Shown: one piece after another, positions 8,176 to 18,500 of the stretch | How the letters are laid out: every line of letters starts with the position of its first letter | Position numbering within the stretch: position 1 is the first letter of the stretch | From: HyVt-105 sp049975425 | GTDB taxonomy: Bacteria > Bacteroidota > Bacteroidia > Bacteroidales > VadinHA17 | NCBI GenBank assembly: GCA_049975425.1 | Contig: JBNGDI010000001.1 | Span: 1 to 64,000, forward strand | Reading direction: 5' to 3' | DNA length: 64,000 bases | Notes under the pieces: generated by a model | Database searches by the model: none | Seen by the model: only the letters and a program-made list of their open reading frames with translations | Told to the model about the DNA's origin: nothing | Made by a program: the position numbers and the translations under genes

Positions 8176-8877
8176 TTATTTTTGTTTTACCGATCCTGAT
8201 CCCGCAACCCGGGCATTGACCACGGGTTTGCCTTCGTAGGTGACCGACCCGCTGCCGGCAATGGTTGCCTCGAGCGATCCGGTTACATTCACCGAACAAT
8301 CACCTGATCCGCTGATGGCAATGGCTGCGTTTTCAAATTCCAGCGGGATTTCCATATCGCCTGATCCGCTGATGGAGGCTTTCAGTTTTCCCTGGCGGCC
8401 TGTGCCGGCCAGAAAGATATCCCCCGAACCGGCAATGGATGCTTTCAGATCGGCTACCCTTAGATCATTCAGGGAAATATCGCCGCTGCCGGCAATAGAT
8501 AGCTTCAGCTCATTGCTCTTAATGGTCCCCTCGGCCAGGATGTCTCCAGAGCCGGCAACGCTCAGTCCCCTGATTTCGGGCATGGATACATAGATCTTTA
8601 TTTTTTCGTACCGGGGCACTGTGCATTTGTTGAATTTAATAGTTAGATGGCCGTCTTTTACTTCCGTATCGATCAGGGCAAGGATGTTTTTGTCTGCCTC
8701 GATCACCAGAGAGGCCGGTCCCTGCTTCAGGTACACGTCGCCTGCCAAAGACAGGCTGAGCCGGTCGAATTCATCCACCTGCCGGGTTTCCTTTATCAGT
8801 TCCTGGGCATGGACGGAAACCATACCGGTTACCAGCAGAAACATAATTGTGAGTAATGGCAATGTCTTTGTTTTCAT
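8176..8877 (-). CDS. DUF2807 head-GIN-domain exported protein
   Basis: A 233-residue exported protein. The ATG at 8877 opens a Sec signal peptide ending around VSVHAQ; upstream sequence in frame is AT-rich and not protein-like. The body is a run of beta-strand repeats, each closing with SGSGD or AGSGS (at least seven copies), the hallmark of the DUF2807 putative autotransporter adhesin fold, a right-handed parallel beta-helix. It is expected in the periplasm or outer envelope. It has its own terminator and no operon partner. Function is not established for the family; envelope stress or adhesion roles have been suggested only by context. Confidence 0.85.
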   Translation of the reverse strand: MKTKTLPLLTIMFLLVTGMVSVHAQELIKETRQVDEFDRLSLSLAGDVYLKQGPASLVIEADKNILALIDTEVKDGHLTIKFNKCTVPRYEKIKIYVSMPEIRGLSVAGSGDILAEGTIKSNELKLSIAGSGDISLNDLRVADLKASIAGSGDIFLAGTGRQGKLKASISGSGDMEIPLEFENAAIAISGSGDCSVNVTGSLEATIAGSGSVTYEGKPVVNARVAGSGSVKQK

Positions 8878-9091
8878 AATGGCTAAAAAATTGGTTTCAT
8901 TCAAAAGACGGTTAGGTTTGTGATCTGCTGCACGGTTCGGGCCTGAAAATAGTTCGAACAATAATAAATGGAAAATCAGTTGATTATGTTGATTATGCCA
9001 TAATGGTTCGATGAAATTTTGTCTTTTCTCTTGCATATATGCCGGGGATTCAGCAACATTGCAGTTGAAAAACCATCCTTTATTACCCTTT

Positions 9092-9520
9092 ATGGAAGAA
9101 GTGGATACCTATTCGCATGTAACTCCCGTGCAGATACGGTTTAATGATATCGACATCATGGGCCATGTGAATAATGCCGTGCATCAGTATTATTACGATT
9201 ATGCCCGGTTGCAGTATTTCAGGGATGTTTTCGGCCGGCTGATCAGCTGGAATGAACAGGCCCTGATACTGGCGAGTATTCATGTCAATTACAAGGAGCC
9301 CATCGGACTGGACGAGCAAATCGAGGTGCATACGCGAATTACCCGCATTGGGAACAAGAGCATCGGAATGGCTCAGAAAATTGTCAATACCCAAACAGGG
9401 ACGGTCAAATCGTACAGTGAGTCGGTGCTGGTGGGATACGACAGGAAAAAAGAAGCTACTTTTTCCATTCCGCGGGAGTGGAGGGAAAGGATATCCTGGT
9501 TTGAACATGCCCGGTTCTGA
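9092..9520 (+). CDS. Acyl-CoA thioesterase, 4HBT hotdog family
   Basis: A 142-residue cytoplasmic hotdog-fold thioesterase. The 4-hydroxybenzoyl-CoA thioesterase signature RFNDIDIMGHVNNAVHQYYY is near the N terminus, with the catalytic-position Asp in FNDID. The family cleaves acyl-CoA thioesters. The ATG at 9092 was chosen because homologues begin just before the TPVQIRF strand; the upstream open frame has no such support. The gene ends 21 bp from the convergent end of rimM. The acyl substrate cannot be predicted. Confidence 0.87.
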   Translation: MEEVDTYSHVTPVQIRFNDIDIMGHVNNAVHQYYYDYARLQYFRDVFGRLISWNEQALILASIHVNYKEPIGLDEQIEVHTRITRIGNKSIGMAQKIVNTQTGTVKSYSESVLVGYDRKKEATFSIPREWRERISWFEHARF

Positions 9521-9541
9521 GGAACCAACGGGTATCCTCCA

Positions 9542-10063
9542 CTAAATTTCAGTCAGCCCGTCGGGAAGATCCATCACCATTCTTTTTCTTCCGGGATCGA
9601 TTTCCACAATCAGGTCTTCATGCAAAGGGATCAGTTTTTCCCCTTCCGGGCTTCTAAGCCTGAGCACCCAGTGCATGGGCATTTCTTCCGCTTCTTCCAC
9701 CATTCCCAGCGACTGTCCATGCGGGGTAAACACTTCGTATCCAGCCAGGGAAGAAAGGCCTGTTTCGTTCATTCCGTTCCCGCCGGGCCGGGTTCCGGGC
9801 AGGTATACAGGGATACCTGTCAGGCGGCGGGCTTTTTCTTCCGAATCAACATCGTCGAGGGCGATTACCACGGCACGTGGGTCGCGTTCTTCCACGGAAG
9901 TGAGAAAAAAAGGAACCAGCCCTCCGTCAATATCCAGTAATACCGGTTCCCCCGGCTCCATGCGGGATATCCCGGAAGGTTCGTTTATCCGGAGTACCAG
10001 TTCGCCCCGGTATCCATGAACCTTCCGGATCTCACCCAGTAAATAAAAGTTTTTTTTATCCAT
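9542..10063 (-). CDS. rimM: Ribosome maturation factor RimM
   Basis: A 173-residue protein needed for processing and assembly of the 3' domain of the 30S subunit, where it binds protein S19. The N-terminal beta-barrel starts FYLLGEIRKVHGYRGELVLR, and the PRC-barrel half follows with GYEVFTPHGQSLGMVEEAEE and IPLHEDLIVEID. Length is normal. It follows rpsP after a 21-bp gap on the same strand, so the pair is an operon. The trmD and rplS genes that often complete this operon in other phyla are absent here. Confidence 0.95.
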   Translation of the reverse strand: MDKKNFYLLGEIRKVHGYRGELVLRINEPSGISRMEPGEPVLLDIDGGLVPFFLTSVEERDPRAVVIALDDVDSEEKARRLTGIPVYLPGTRPGGNGMNETGLSSLAGYEVFTPHGQSLGMVEEAEEMPMHWVLRLRSPEGEKLIPLHEDLIVEIDPGRKRMVMDLPDGLTEI

Positions 10064-10084
10064 CAGAAAAGACGGGAAGGAAGC

Positions 10085-10861
10085 TTATTTCTTTTCCTCT
10101 TCCGTGTTGTCTTTTTCTCCGGCCTCTATGCCCGGTTTTTCTTCTTCCTCTTCTCCGGATGCAGGTTCAGCCATTTCCTTTTTCTCTGTTTCGCCTTTTG
10201 CTTCCCCGGCTTCTTCCTTTTTTTCTTCAGGTTCTTCCTTCACATCGGATTCTTCCCTGGTTTCCGGTTTTTCTTCTTTGGCTTCGGGTTTTTCTTCCCT
10301 GGCTTCCGGCTTTTCTTCCTTCACTTCAGCCTGGAGATCATCACCGGCCTGGCTTTCTGCCTTTTCAGCCGGTTTGCCGGCTTCTGCCTCCTCTGCAGCC
10401 AGTTCCGATTGTTTTTTAGCCAGTTCGGCTGCACGGGCTTCGTTTACTTTGGCTTCGGCTTCCAGGCGTTTCTTTTGTTCGTCCTCCTGTGCCTTTTTCA
10501 GGCGGTCTTTTTTGGCCTCGATCTTGCTTTCTTTTTCGCTGAGCCAGGTTTCGAACCTTTTTTCTGCTTCTTCCTCCGAAAAGGCGCCTTTTTTCACGCC
10601 ATTGAGAAGATGGTTCTTGTACAGGACACCTTTGTAAGAGAGGATGGCGCGACATGTATCAGAAGGCTGTGCTCCCTTCTGAAGCCAATCCAGTGCACGA
10701 TCAAAATCCAGTTCAATCGTAGCAGGATTTGTATTGGGATTATATATCCCGATTTTTTCAATGTATCTGCCATCCCGTGGCGCCCTGCTGTCTGCAACCA
10801 CAATATGAAAATGCGGTTTTCTTTTCCGGCCATGTCTGGCCAATCTGATTCTTGTTGGCAT
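10085..10861 (-). CDS. rpsP: 30S ribosomal protein S16 with long acidic tail
   Basis: The first 85 residues are a normal S16, a small-subunit protein that helps assemble the 5' domain of 16S rRNA: MPTRIRLARHGRKRKPHFHI, then IGIYNPNT, FDRALDWLQKGAQPSDT. Typical S16 is 80-90 residues; this one has 258. The extra part is first a charged predicted coiled coil (about 100-165) and then a Glu/Lys/Pro-rich, probably disordered tail with near-repeats of EEKPEAR. Tails on S16 are seen in Bacteroidota, but this one is unusually long. rimM follows in the same operon. A -7 box lies 50 bp upstream of the ATG. Confidence 0.93.
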   Translation of the reverse strand: MPTRIRLARHGRKRKPHFHIVVADSRAPRDGRYIEKIGIYNPNTNPATIELDFDRALDWLQKGAQPSDTCRAILSYKGVLYKNHLLNGVKKGAFSEEEAEKRFETWLSEKESKIEAKKDRLKKAQEDEQKKRLEAEAKVNEARAAELAKKQSELAAEEAEAGKPAEKAESQAGDDLQAEVKEEKPEAREEKPEAKEEKPETREESDVKEEPEEKKEEAGEAKGETEKKEMAEPASGEEEEEKPGIEAGEKDNTEEEKK

Positions 10862-10910
10862 ACTGTCGCTTGATGGTTTGTTTGATCCAACTTATTTTGT
10901 AAAGTGGGTG

Positions 10911-10918
10911 CAAAGATA
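10911..10918 (-). promoter_or_regulatory. -7 promoter box of rpsP-rimM (TATCTTTG)
   Basis: On the minus strand the sequence reads TATCTTTG, an exact TAnnTTTG match, about 50 bp upstream of the rpsP ATG in the 254-bp region divergent with dnaE. Nothing else gene-like is seen in that region. Confidence 0.65.
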
Positions 10919-11017
10919 CAATTTATTTTAGCTTGCGGAATATTTTTTCAGAATTTTCCCCGCATTTTCATTGTTCTGGCTGTGAAGCTTTTCCGCAGGC
11001 AGAAAATTTTTATTCAA

Positions 11018-11064
11018 TACTTTTGAACACCGGTCGGTAGGGTGAATCCTTTTCCGTAATTTTG
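11018..11064 (+). promoter_or_regulatory. Two candidate -7 boxes upstream of dnaE
   Basis: TACTTTTG at 11018-11025 and TAATTTTG at 11057-11064 both match TAnnTTTG and lie about 90 and 50 bp upstream of the dnaE ATG. Which one is used cannot be told. Confidence 0.45.
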
Positions 11065-11115
11065 AATGGAAAACCACACAAAACACAGTTGATTGAAAAT
11101 CAGTAGCATGAAAGA

Positions 11116-14100
11116 ATGAAACCCTTTACCCATCTGCACGTTCACACACAGTATTCCATTCTCGACGGGGCCACGAATATCTCGAAGATGATAGCCAAAG
11201 CCGGAGCCGACGGGATGACCGCCGTGGCCATTACCGACCATGGCAATATGTTCGGGGTAAAGGAATTTTTCAACGAGGCCCGGAAGGCAAAGATCAAGCC
11301 CATTATAGGCTGTGAGGCGTATATTGCCAGGAAAAGCCGGTTCGACAAGGACGACAGGGAAGACCGGGCGGGAGCGCACCTGTTGCTGCTGGCCAGAAAC
11401 AAAACCGGGTATCACAACCTGGTTAAGCTGGTTTCCCTGAGCTGGATAGAGGGGCATTACTATAAACCCCGGATCGACCGGGAGATTCTCGGGAAGTACC
11501 ATGAAGGGATTATCGTGGCATCGGCCTGCCTGGGGGGGGAGGTACCCCAGGCTATTTTGGACGGAGACGAGGCGCTGGCAGAAGAAACGGCGCTGTGGTA
11601 CAAGGGAGTATTCGGTGATGATTATTACCTGGAGCTGATGCGTCATCCCACGGGGAACCCTGAGATGGACAGGGAAACGTACGACCGTCAGCAAATAGTG
11701 AACCACAAGCTGATGGAGCTGGGCCGGAAACATGGCATCAAGCTGATTGCCACCAACGACGTGCATTTTCTGGAGGCCGAAGATGCAGAGGCCCATGACC
11801 GGCTGATCTGCCTGAATACCGGGACAGAGCTGGATGACCCCAACCGGCTGCGGTATACCAAACAGGAATATTTCAAGACCCGGGAAGAGATGTACGGGCT
11901 GTTTGCCGATGTGGAGGAGGCGCTGCTGAATACTATGGAAGTGGCCGACAAGGTGGAGGAGTACGATCTGAATCGCGACCCTATCCTGCCGGCTTTCCCG
12001 CTGCCCGTGGGCTTTGACAATGAAGACGAATACCTCAAACACCTGACTTATGAGGGAGCCCGTGAGCGCTATGGAGAGGTTACCGATGAAATAAGGGAAC
12101 GGATAGAATTCGAACTGGGGGTGATCAAACGAATGGGTTTCCCCGGCTATTTCCTTATTGTACAGGATTTTTTACATGCGGCGCGGGAAATGGGGGTGTC
12201 GGTGGGTCCGGGAAGAGGGTCGGCTGCCGGTTCGGTGGTAGCCTACTGCACCCGCATCACCGATATCGATCCCCTGAAATACGACCTTCTGTTCGAACGT
12301 TTTCTGAATCCCGACCGCATTTCCATGCCTGATATCGACATAGATTTTGATGAAGACGGCCGGGACCAGGTGCTGCAGTGGGTGGTGGAGAAATACGGTC
12401 GCAACCGGGTGGCACACATCATTACTTTCGGAACCATGGCTGCGAAAATGGCCATCCGCGATGTGGCGCGTGTTCAGAAACTTCCCCTGGTCGATGCCGA
12501 CCGCCTGGCCAAGCTGGTCCCCGACCGGCAGGGTGTATCGCTGAAGGAAGCGTACCGGGAAGTGAAGGACCTGGCAGATGCCCGGAACTCGGAAAACGAA
12601 CTGATCAGCCAGACACTGAAGTATGCCGAAACCCTGGAAGGTTCGGTGAGGCATACCGGCCTGCATGCCTGCGGAGTGATCATCGGCCGCGACGACCTGA
12701 TTGAACACATTCCCCTGTGTATCTCGAAAGATTCGAACCTGCTGGTGACCCAGTACGACGGCGATCATGTGGAAAGCGTGGGCATGCTGAAAATGGATTT
12801 CCTGGGTTTAAAAACCTTATCTATTATAAAGGATACACTGGACAATATCGAGCTGAGTACCGGCCGGAAGCTTGTGATTGAAGATATACCGCTGGACGAC
12901 GAAAAAACGTTCGAACTTTACAGCCGGGGAGAAACCACCGGCTTGTTCCAGTTCGAAAGCGAGGGAATGAAAAAGAACCTGCGTGAGCTCAAACCCAACC
13001 GGTTTGAAGACCTTATTGCCATGAATGCCCTGTACCGGCCCGGCCCCATGGAATATATTCCCAGCTTCATCAACCGGAAACACGGGGTGGAAAAGATCCA
13101 TTACGAGCTTCCGGTAATGGAAAAATACCTCGAATCTACTTATGGTATTACTGTTTACCAGGAACAGGTGATGCAGCTTTCGCGGGTCATGGCCGGATTC
13201 ACGGGAGGCGAGGCCGATGAGCTCAGAAAGGCGATGGGGAAGAAGAAGAAGGACGTGATGGACCGGATGAAGGAAAAATTCATCCAGGGATGCATGAAAA
13301 ACCATTATGAGCGGGAAACGGTGGAAAAGATATGGAGGGACTGGGAAGCTTTTGCCCAGTATGCCTTCAACAAATCGCATTCCACCTGCTATGCCATGGT
13401 TTCGTACCGCACCGCCTACCTCAAAGCCCATTATCCGGCCGAATTCATGGCGGCGGTGCTCAGCCGGAATGTAAGCGATATCAAGAAGATCACCATTTTT
13501 ATGGATGAAACCCGGCGAATGGGTATTCAGGTGCTGGGCCCCGATGTGAATGAAAGCCATATCCGCTTCATTGTAAACAAGGAAGGGAATATCCGTTTCG
13601 GGCTGGGCGCCATCAAAGGAATGGGAGAAGGAGCGGCCCGGGCCATTATTGAAGAAAGGGAAGCCAGAGGCCCCTACCGGGATATTTTCGATTTTGTGGA
13701 AAGGGTGAAGCTGACGGTGGTGAACCGGAAAAATATTGAAGTGCTGGCCGCTTCGGGAGCTTTCGATTGTTTCAGGGGTATCAGCCGGGGCCAGTATTTT
13801 GCCGATGATGGCCGGGGAAGCAACTTCATTGAGAGCCTGCTGAGGTACGGAAGTATTTTTCAGAATGATACACTGGCCTCCCAGCCTTCTCTGTTTGGGG
13901 CTGCCAGCGCTCCAGAAACGGTACGGCCCGAACTGCCCTCCGGAGAAGACTGGTCAAAGCTGGAGAAGCTGAGCAGGGAAAGGGAACTCATCGGGGTTTA
14001 TCTGACGGCTCATCCCCTGGATGATTACCGGCTCGAAATCAGGCATTTCTGTAACTGCACACTGGCCGAACTGTCTGACCTGGAAGCATTGAAGGGAAAA

Positions 14101-14601
14101 GAGGTTACTGTGGCCGGTGTGGTGACCGCCGTGAAGAAGGGAACCACACGAAACGGGAAACCCTGGGGGCAGTTTACCCTGCAGGATTATACCGATACGT
14201 ATCGCTTTCGCATGTTCAACCACGACTATGTGGATAACAGCAAGTATTTCACGGAAGATTATTTCCTGATGGTAAAAGGAAAGGTACAGCCCAATCCATA
14301 CCGGGAAAACGAACTGGAGTTCCGTATCAGGCATATCGACCTGCTGACAAAGGTGCGGGAGGAATATATCGAGCGGTTTACCCTGCGCATTCCACTCGAC
14401 CGGATTAATGCAGAGCTGCTGGAAGGAATCCATGAGGTGCTCGGGCGGAAGAAAGGAAGAACACAGCTGAGATTCTGTGTGTACGATCCGGCCGAAAAAA
14501 TGCTTGTAGAGATGTTCTCCAGGAACAGAAATATCCTGATTACCGACGAGTTGCTGAAATTTCTGGATCAGCAACCCGGGATAGAATATCTGGTGAATTG
14601 A
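11116..14601 (+). CDS. dnaE: DNA polymerase III alpha subunit
   Basis: A 1161-residue replicative polymerase subunit, the length of the E. coli-type DnaE1. Domains in order: PHP domain from residue 1 (HLHVHTQYSILDGATN, DHGNMFGVKEF); palm with the catalytic Asp pair in PDIDIDFDEDGRD (408 and 410); fingers with the GPGRGSAAGSVVAYC loop; helix-hairpin-helix region after 800; OB-fold about 990-1070 (VTVAGVVTAVKKGTTRNGKPW). It works in the cytoplasm with the beta clamp and the clamp loader. The gene is followed after 50 bp by thioredoxin, which has its own promoter box inside the gap. Confidence 0.97.
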   Translation: MKPFTHLHVHTQYSILDGATNISKMIAKAGADGMTAVAITDHGNMFGVKEFFNEARKAKIKPIIGCEAYIARKSRFDKDDREDRAGAHLLLLARNKTGYHNLVKLVSLSWIEGHYYKPRIDREILGKYHEGIIVASACLGGEVPQAILDGDEALAEETALWYKGVFGDDYYLELMRHPTGNPEMDRETYDRQQIVNHKLMELGRKHGIKLIATNDVHFLEAEDAEAHDRLICLNTGTELDDPNRLRYTKQEYFKTREEMYGLFADVEEALLNTMEVADKVEEYDLNRDPILPAFPLPVGFDNEDEYLKHLTYEGARERYGEVTDEIRERIEFELGVIKRMGFPGYFLIVQDFLHAAREMGVSVGPGRGSAAGSVVAYCTRITDIDPLKYDLLFERFLNPDRISMPDIDIDFDEDGRDQVLQWVVEKYGRNRVAHIITFGTMAAKMAIRDVARVQKLPLVDADRLAKLVPDRQGVSLKEAYREVKDLADARNSENELISQTLKYAETLEGSVRHTGLHACGVIIGRDDLIEHIPLCISKDSNLLVTQYDGDHVESVGMLKMDFLGLKTLSIIKDTLDNIELSTGRKLVIEDIPLDDEKTFELYSRGETTGLFQFESEGMKKNLRELKPNRFEDLIAMNALYRPGPMEYIPSFINRKHGVEKIHYELPVMEKYLESTYGITVYQEQVMQLSRVMAGFTGGEADELRKAMGKKKKDVMDRMKEKFIQGCMKNHYERETVEKIWRDWEAFAQYAFNKSHSTCYAMVSYRTAYLKAHYPAEFMAAVLSRNVSDIKKITIFMDETRRMGIQVLGPDVNESHIRFIVNKEGNIRFGLGAIKGMGEGAARAIIEEREARGPYRDIFDFVERVKLTVVNRKNIEVLAASGAFDCFRGISRGQYFADDGRGSNFIESLLRYGSIFQNDTLASQPSLFGAASAPETVRPELPSGEDWSKLEKLSRERELIGVYLTAHPLDDYRLEIRHFCNCTLAELSDLEALKGKEVTVAGVVTAVKKGTTRNGKPWGQFTLQDYTDTYRFRMFNHDYVDNSKYFTEDYFLMVKGKVQPNPYRENELEFRIRHIDLLTKVREEYIERFTLRIPLDRINAELLEGIHEVLGRKKGRTQLRFCVYDPAEKMLVEMFSRNRNILITDELLKFLDQQPGIEYLVN

Positions 14602-14602
14602 T

Positions 14603-14610
14603 TATCTTTG
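14603..14610 (+). promoter_or_regulatory. -7 promoter box of the thioredoxin gene (TATCTTTG)
   Basis: An exact TAnnTTTG match immediately after the dnaE stop codon and 42 bp before the thioredoxin ATG. It suggests the small gene is transcribed independently of dnaE. Confidence 0.6.
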
Positions 14611-14651
14611 TGCGCATTTGAAAAAAGAATGATAAACCTAAATTGAATATT

Positions 14652-14969
14652 ATGGCGGTTGAACTGACAGATTCAAACTTTGACCAGGTGGTTCTCAAAT
14701 CCGACAAACCGGTGATTGTTGATTTCTGGGCCGAATGGTGCGGTCCGTGCCGGCTGGTGGGCCCACTGGTGGAAGAGATAGGCGAAGAGTATGAAGGAAA
14801 AGTGGTGGTAGGAAAGGTGGATGTGGATTCCAGTCCGGAAATTGCCTCCCGTTTTGGCATCCGGAATATACCCACCATTCTGTACTTTAAGAATGGAAAG
14901 GTAGCCGACAAGCAGGTGGGAGCCGTTCCGAAGGCAAAGCTGGTTTCGAAACTGGAACCGCTGCTCTGA
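14652..14969 (+). CDS. trxA: Thioredoxin
   Basis: A 105-residue cytoplasmic thioredoxin with the redox motif WCGPC in DFWAEWCGPCRLVGP and the cis-Pro in RNIPTILYFKNG. It reduces protein disulfides and is itself reduced by thioredoxin reductase. The ATG at 14652 is used; a TTG nine bases earlier would add only three residues. The next gene starts 22 bp downstream and is probably co-transcribed. Confidence 0.95.
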   Translation: MAVELTDSNFDQVVLKSDKPVIVDFWAEWCGPCRLVGPLVEEIGEEYEGKVVVGKVDVDSSPEIASRFGIRNIPTILYFKNGKVADKQVGAVPKAKLVSKLEPLL

Positions 14970-14991
14970 CCTGCGTTCATTGCATACAGAT

Positions 14992-15573
14992 ATGATTGAA
15001 CAGGTTACCGTTTTTGCCGCCTCGAGCCGCAGGGTGCCTGCCCGGTATCTGCAGGCTGCCGAGGATACAGCCAGTGTGCTGGCTGCCAACGGGGTGAAGG
15101 TGATCTACGGAGGTGGTTCCCTGGGTTTGATGGGAAGCCTTGCCAACCGGATGATCAGGGAAGGAGGATATATTCGCGGGATCATCCCGCGCTTCATGAT
15201 CGATGCAGAATGGGCTCACCAGGGGCTGAACGAGCTGGTGGTTGTGGAAACCATGCATGAGCGGAAAAGAGCCTTTCTGGAAGCGACCGATGCCGTGATT
15301 GCCCTGCCGGGGGGAACAGGCACGCTGGAAGAGCTGATGGAAAGCATTACCCTCAAACGCCTGGGGATGTTAACCTGCCCCATTGTTTTGATCAATACTG
15401 GTGGATTCTACGATCCCCTGCTCTCCTTTCTGGGAAAGATGGTGGAAGAACATTTTCTGAGGCCCGAGCATCAGCGGATGTGGACGGTGACCGACCGTCC
15501 GGAAAACCTGATGGAAGCTATCCGTTCGTCTGATGCATGGGATTCCTCCGCCATCGGATTTGCCCTGGTATAG
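14992..15573 (+). CDS. LOG-family nucleotide-sugar hydrolase-like protein (TIGR00730)
   Basis: A 193-residue Rossmann-fold protein of the family once misnamed lysine decarboxylase. Diagnostic motifs are GGGSLGLMG and PGGTGTLEE; in LOG enzymes the latter binds the phosphoribosyl group and catalyses removal of ribose 5-phosphate from cytokinin or AMP nucleotides. In non-plant-associated bacteria the true substrate is usually unknown. The ATG at 14992 is preferred over a TTG 12 bases earlier. It follows thioredoxin on the same strand and meets the SpoIIE gene tail to tail with a 5-bp gap. Confidence 0.87.
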   Translation: MIEQVTVFAASSRRVPARYLQAAEDTASVLAANGVKVIYGGGSLGLMGSLANRMIREGGYIRGIIPRFMIDAEWAHQGLNELVVVETMHERKRAFLEATDAVIALPGGTGTLEELMESITLKRLGMLTCPIVLINTGGFYDPLLSFLGKMVEEHFLRPEHQRMWTVTDRPENLMEAIRSSDAWDSSAIGFALV

Positions 15574-15578
15574 GCCGG

Positions 15579-18500
15579 TTAATTGATGCGGCTGCCGATG
15601 ATCAGCACATCATCCACCTGTTCCAGGTTGCCTCTCCATTTTTCCAGGGTTTCATCGAGGATGAGCTTTTGCTCTTCCATGGGTTTGTCTTTAATTTCCT
15701 TCAAAAGGTTTTTCAGGGCACTGTATTTGAATTTTTTCCCCTGGGGCCCCCCGAACTGGTCGGCGTATCCGTCGGAAAAAATATAAACCACATCGCCTTT
15801 TTCCAGCATCAGCGAATGATTTGTAAAGGAATGAGGCCGGGAGAGAGAGGTCCTTCCGATAGCGGTACGGTCGCCCTTGATCTCGGTCAGCTCACCGTTG
15901 CGGAAATGATACAGCGGGTTGTAAGCTCCGGCAAACTGAAGTTCCCGGGTTTTGATATCGATGCTGATCAGGGCAATGTCCATTCCGTCTTTTACTTCCT
16001 CATCCTCGCTCTGCTGATGCAGGGTAAGAATGAGTTCACGGTTCAGCTGGTCCAGAATGGCCGCCGGTTCATCCAGATGGTATTCCTTCACGATCTTGTT
16101 CAGTGAATTGTGCCCGATGATAGACATGAAGGCTCCGGGAACGCCATGCCCGGTGCAATCCACGGCTGCAATCAGCTGTTTGTGTTCGGTGCGGGCCAGC
16201 CAGTAGAAATCACCGCTCACAATATCCTTGGGCCTGAACAGGATAAAGGTTTCCGTAAAGGATTCCTGTGGGGGCAGAATGGCATTCTGTATGCGTTTGG
16301 CATACCGGATGCTGTCGGTAATGTCCTTGTTTTTTTCTTCCAGTTCCTTGCTTTTCTGCACCACCTCGGCAGTTCTTTCAGCCACCTTTTCTTCCAGAAT
16401 ACGGTTTTCCCTTTTCAGCTGCTGTTCCCTGATCCGGATATAGGCCAGAATGGCCGAAATGCCCACCACTACACATATCAGGATGAACCACCAGGTTTGA
16501 TAGAAAGGGGGGCGGATTATAAAACTGTAGGTAACCGGTTCCGAGTTCCATTTTCCGGTACTGTTGCGGGCGATGACCTTGAAGGTGTATTTTCCGGGGG
16601 AAAGGGCGGGATAAATAGCCCGCGTTTGCGTGGTGGAAGGCCTCCAGTTGTCGTCGGCTCCTTCCAGCATCACCTTGTATCTTACGGCATCGGGGTTTTT
16701 CAGGCAAATACTGTTGTAATCGAATACAATGTTTTTCTGCCGGTAGCTTAGTTTCTGCCCCGGAATGAGCGAGGCCGGCTGATAATTGATCTGCATGGCC
16801 CGGATGTGGGTCAGGGGCTCCATTTCGGTATCGGCTACCCGGTGGGGGTCGTACCGGGTAACCCCGGCCACCGTTCCGAACCACATCCTGCCGTCGTTGT
16901 CGCAGAACGAGGCGTTTTCCTTGGTTTCGATGCCGACAAAACCGCTTTTCCGGGAATACGTGTATATTTTGTCTTTTTCGGGAACGTATTTGTTCAGTCC
17001 TTTATTCGTTCCTATGTACATGTTCCATTCCCGGTCGTGGTCCACCAGGTTCACATTGTTGGCCAGCAGGCCGTCGTTTTCCGTGAGGTGCCTGATGATG
17101 GTATCGCCGTTGAACACGTATACGCCTTTCTCCGTTCCGATCCATATATTTCCGTCGGCATCCTCGGTCATGGAAACCGGGGTGAAGTTCCTGGGCATGC
17201 GCATGATGGTGAACACATATTGATCACCTTCCTTCACGCAGCGGGTCAGGCCCGTTACCTGTGAGCCTATCCACAGGTTCCCGCGGGAATCGTAATACAG
17301 GGAAGATATCAGGTTCCCGGCCAGGCCGCCGCTCTGGGTTACCCGCTCGATGTAGCCGGTGGATGGTTCGAAATACCCCAGCCCTTCGTTGGTGCCTATC
17401 CACAGATTATTGTGATCGTCTATTTCCAGTGCGGTGATAATCTGGTCGCGGTAAAGACGTTCATTGAGGTATATGTCGTTGATGAACCGCTGGCTGGAAG
17501 GTTCGTACCTGATCAGTCCGCCACCCTCTGTTCCTATCCAGATGTTTCCCTGCCGGTCTTCGCGGAAGAACCGGATCTTGTTTTCGATGTACCGGTTGTC
17601 CTGGTTATAGTAAGTGATCTGCCTGCCGGAAGGGGCTTCGGGATCGTAGACGGTGATCCCGCCGTTGGTTCCGAACCAGTATTTACCGTTACGATCCTGG
17701 TGAATGGCCCATACAATGGGATTGGAAAGGCCGTCGTTTTCGGTGAAGGTTACGAAATGGTCGCCTTTGAACACCGACAGGCCGTGGTCGTATGTCCCGA
17801 TCAGCATGTTTCCTTCCCGGTCTTCCACCAGGCATTTGATGTTCAGATCCTGCAAACCGTTGGATTGATCGAAATTCCGGAAGCTTCCGTCTTCCAGCAG
17901 GCTGATCCCTCCTCCCCAGGTCCCGATCCACATTCTTCCCCGGCTGTCCTGGGTAATGCAGCTTACCCAGTTTTTTGCCAGTCCGTCGCGTACAGAATCA
18001 TAAATGGTCACATCTCCTGTTTTCTTGTTGAAGTGGTAGAGGCCTCCGTTGTATGTGCCGAACCAGAGGTCGCCTTCCGAATCCTCGAACATGGTGATGA
18101 TCATGAAATACCGGGGCAGATTATCGATATGCAGGGCTTCAAACCCTGATGAGTCGGGGTTGAACACCCGCACGCCCTGGTCGGTGAGCATGTAAATGTC
18201 GTTATTACGTGTTCTCAGGGAAGCGAAGACCTGGTCGCTCAGATCGCCACCGATGAAATGCCGGCAGGTGATCTCATCCGGTACGGCTTCCGGGTTCTCC
18301 AGGCGGAAAGCTCCCGATCCCTGGGTGGTGATCCATATTTTGCCCGCGACATCTTCCAGGATGGAAGTGATATCGCCTCTGATCTCCCCGGAGGGAAAGG
18401 GAATGGATTCAAATTTTTCCCCGTCGTAGCGGCTCAGCCTGCCGTCGAGATGCCCCAGCCAGATCAGTCCCCGGGAATCCTGCATCATGGAATATACTCC

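Noticed and set aside
10104..10637. A Ser/Phe-rich open frame antisense to the rpsP tail
   Set aside because: It arises from the complement of Glu/Lys-rich repeats. The sense frame has the S16 start and promoter.
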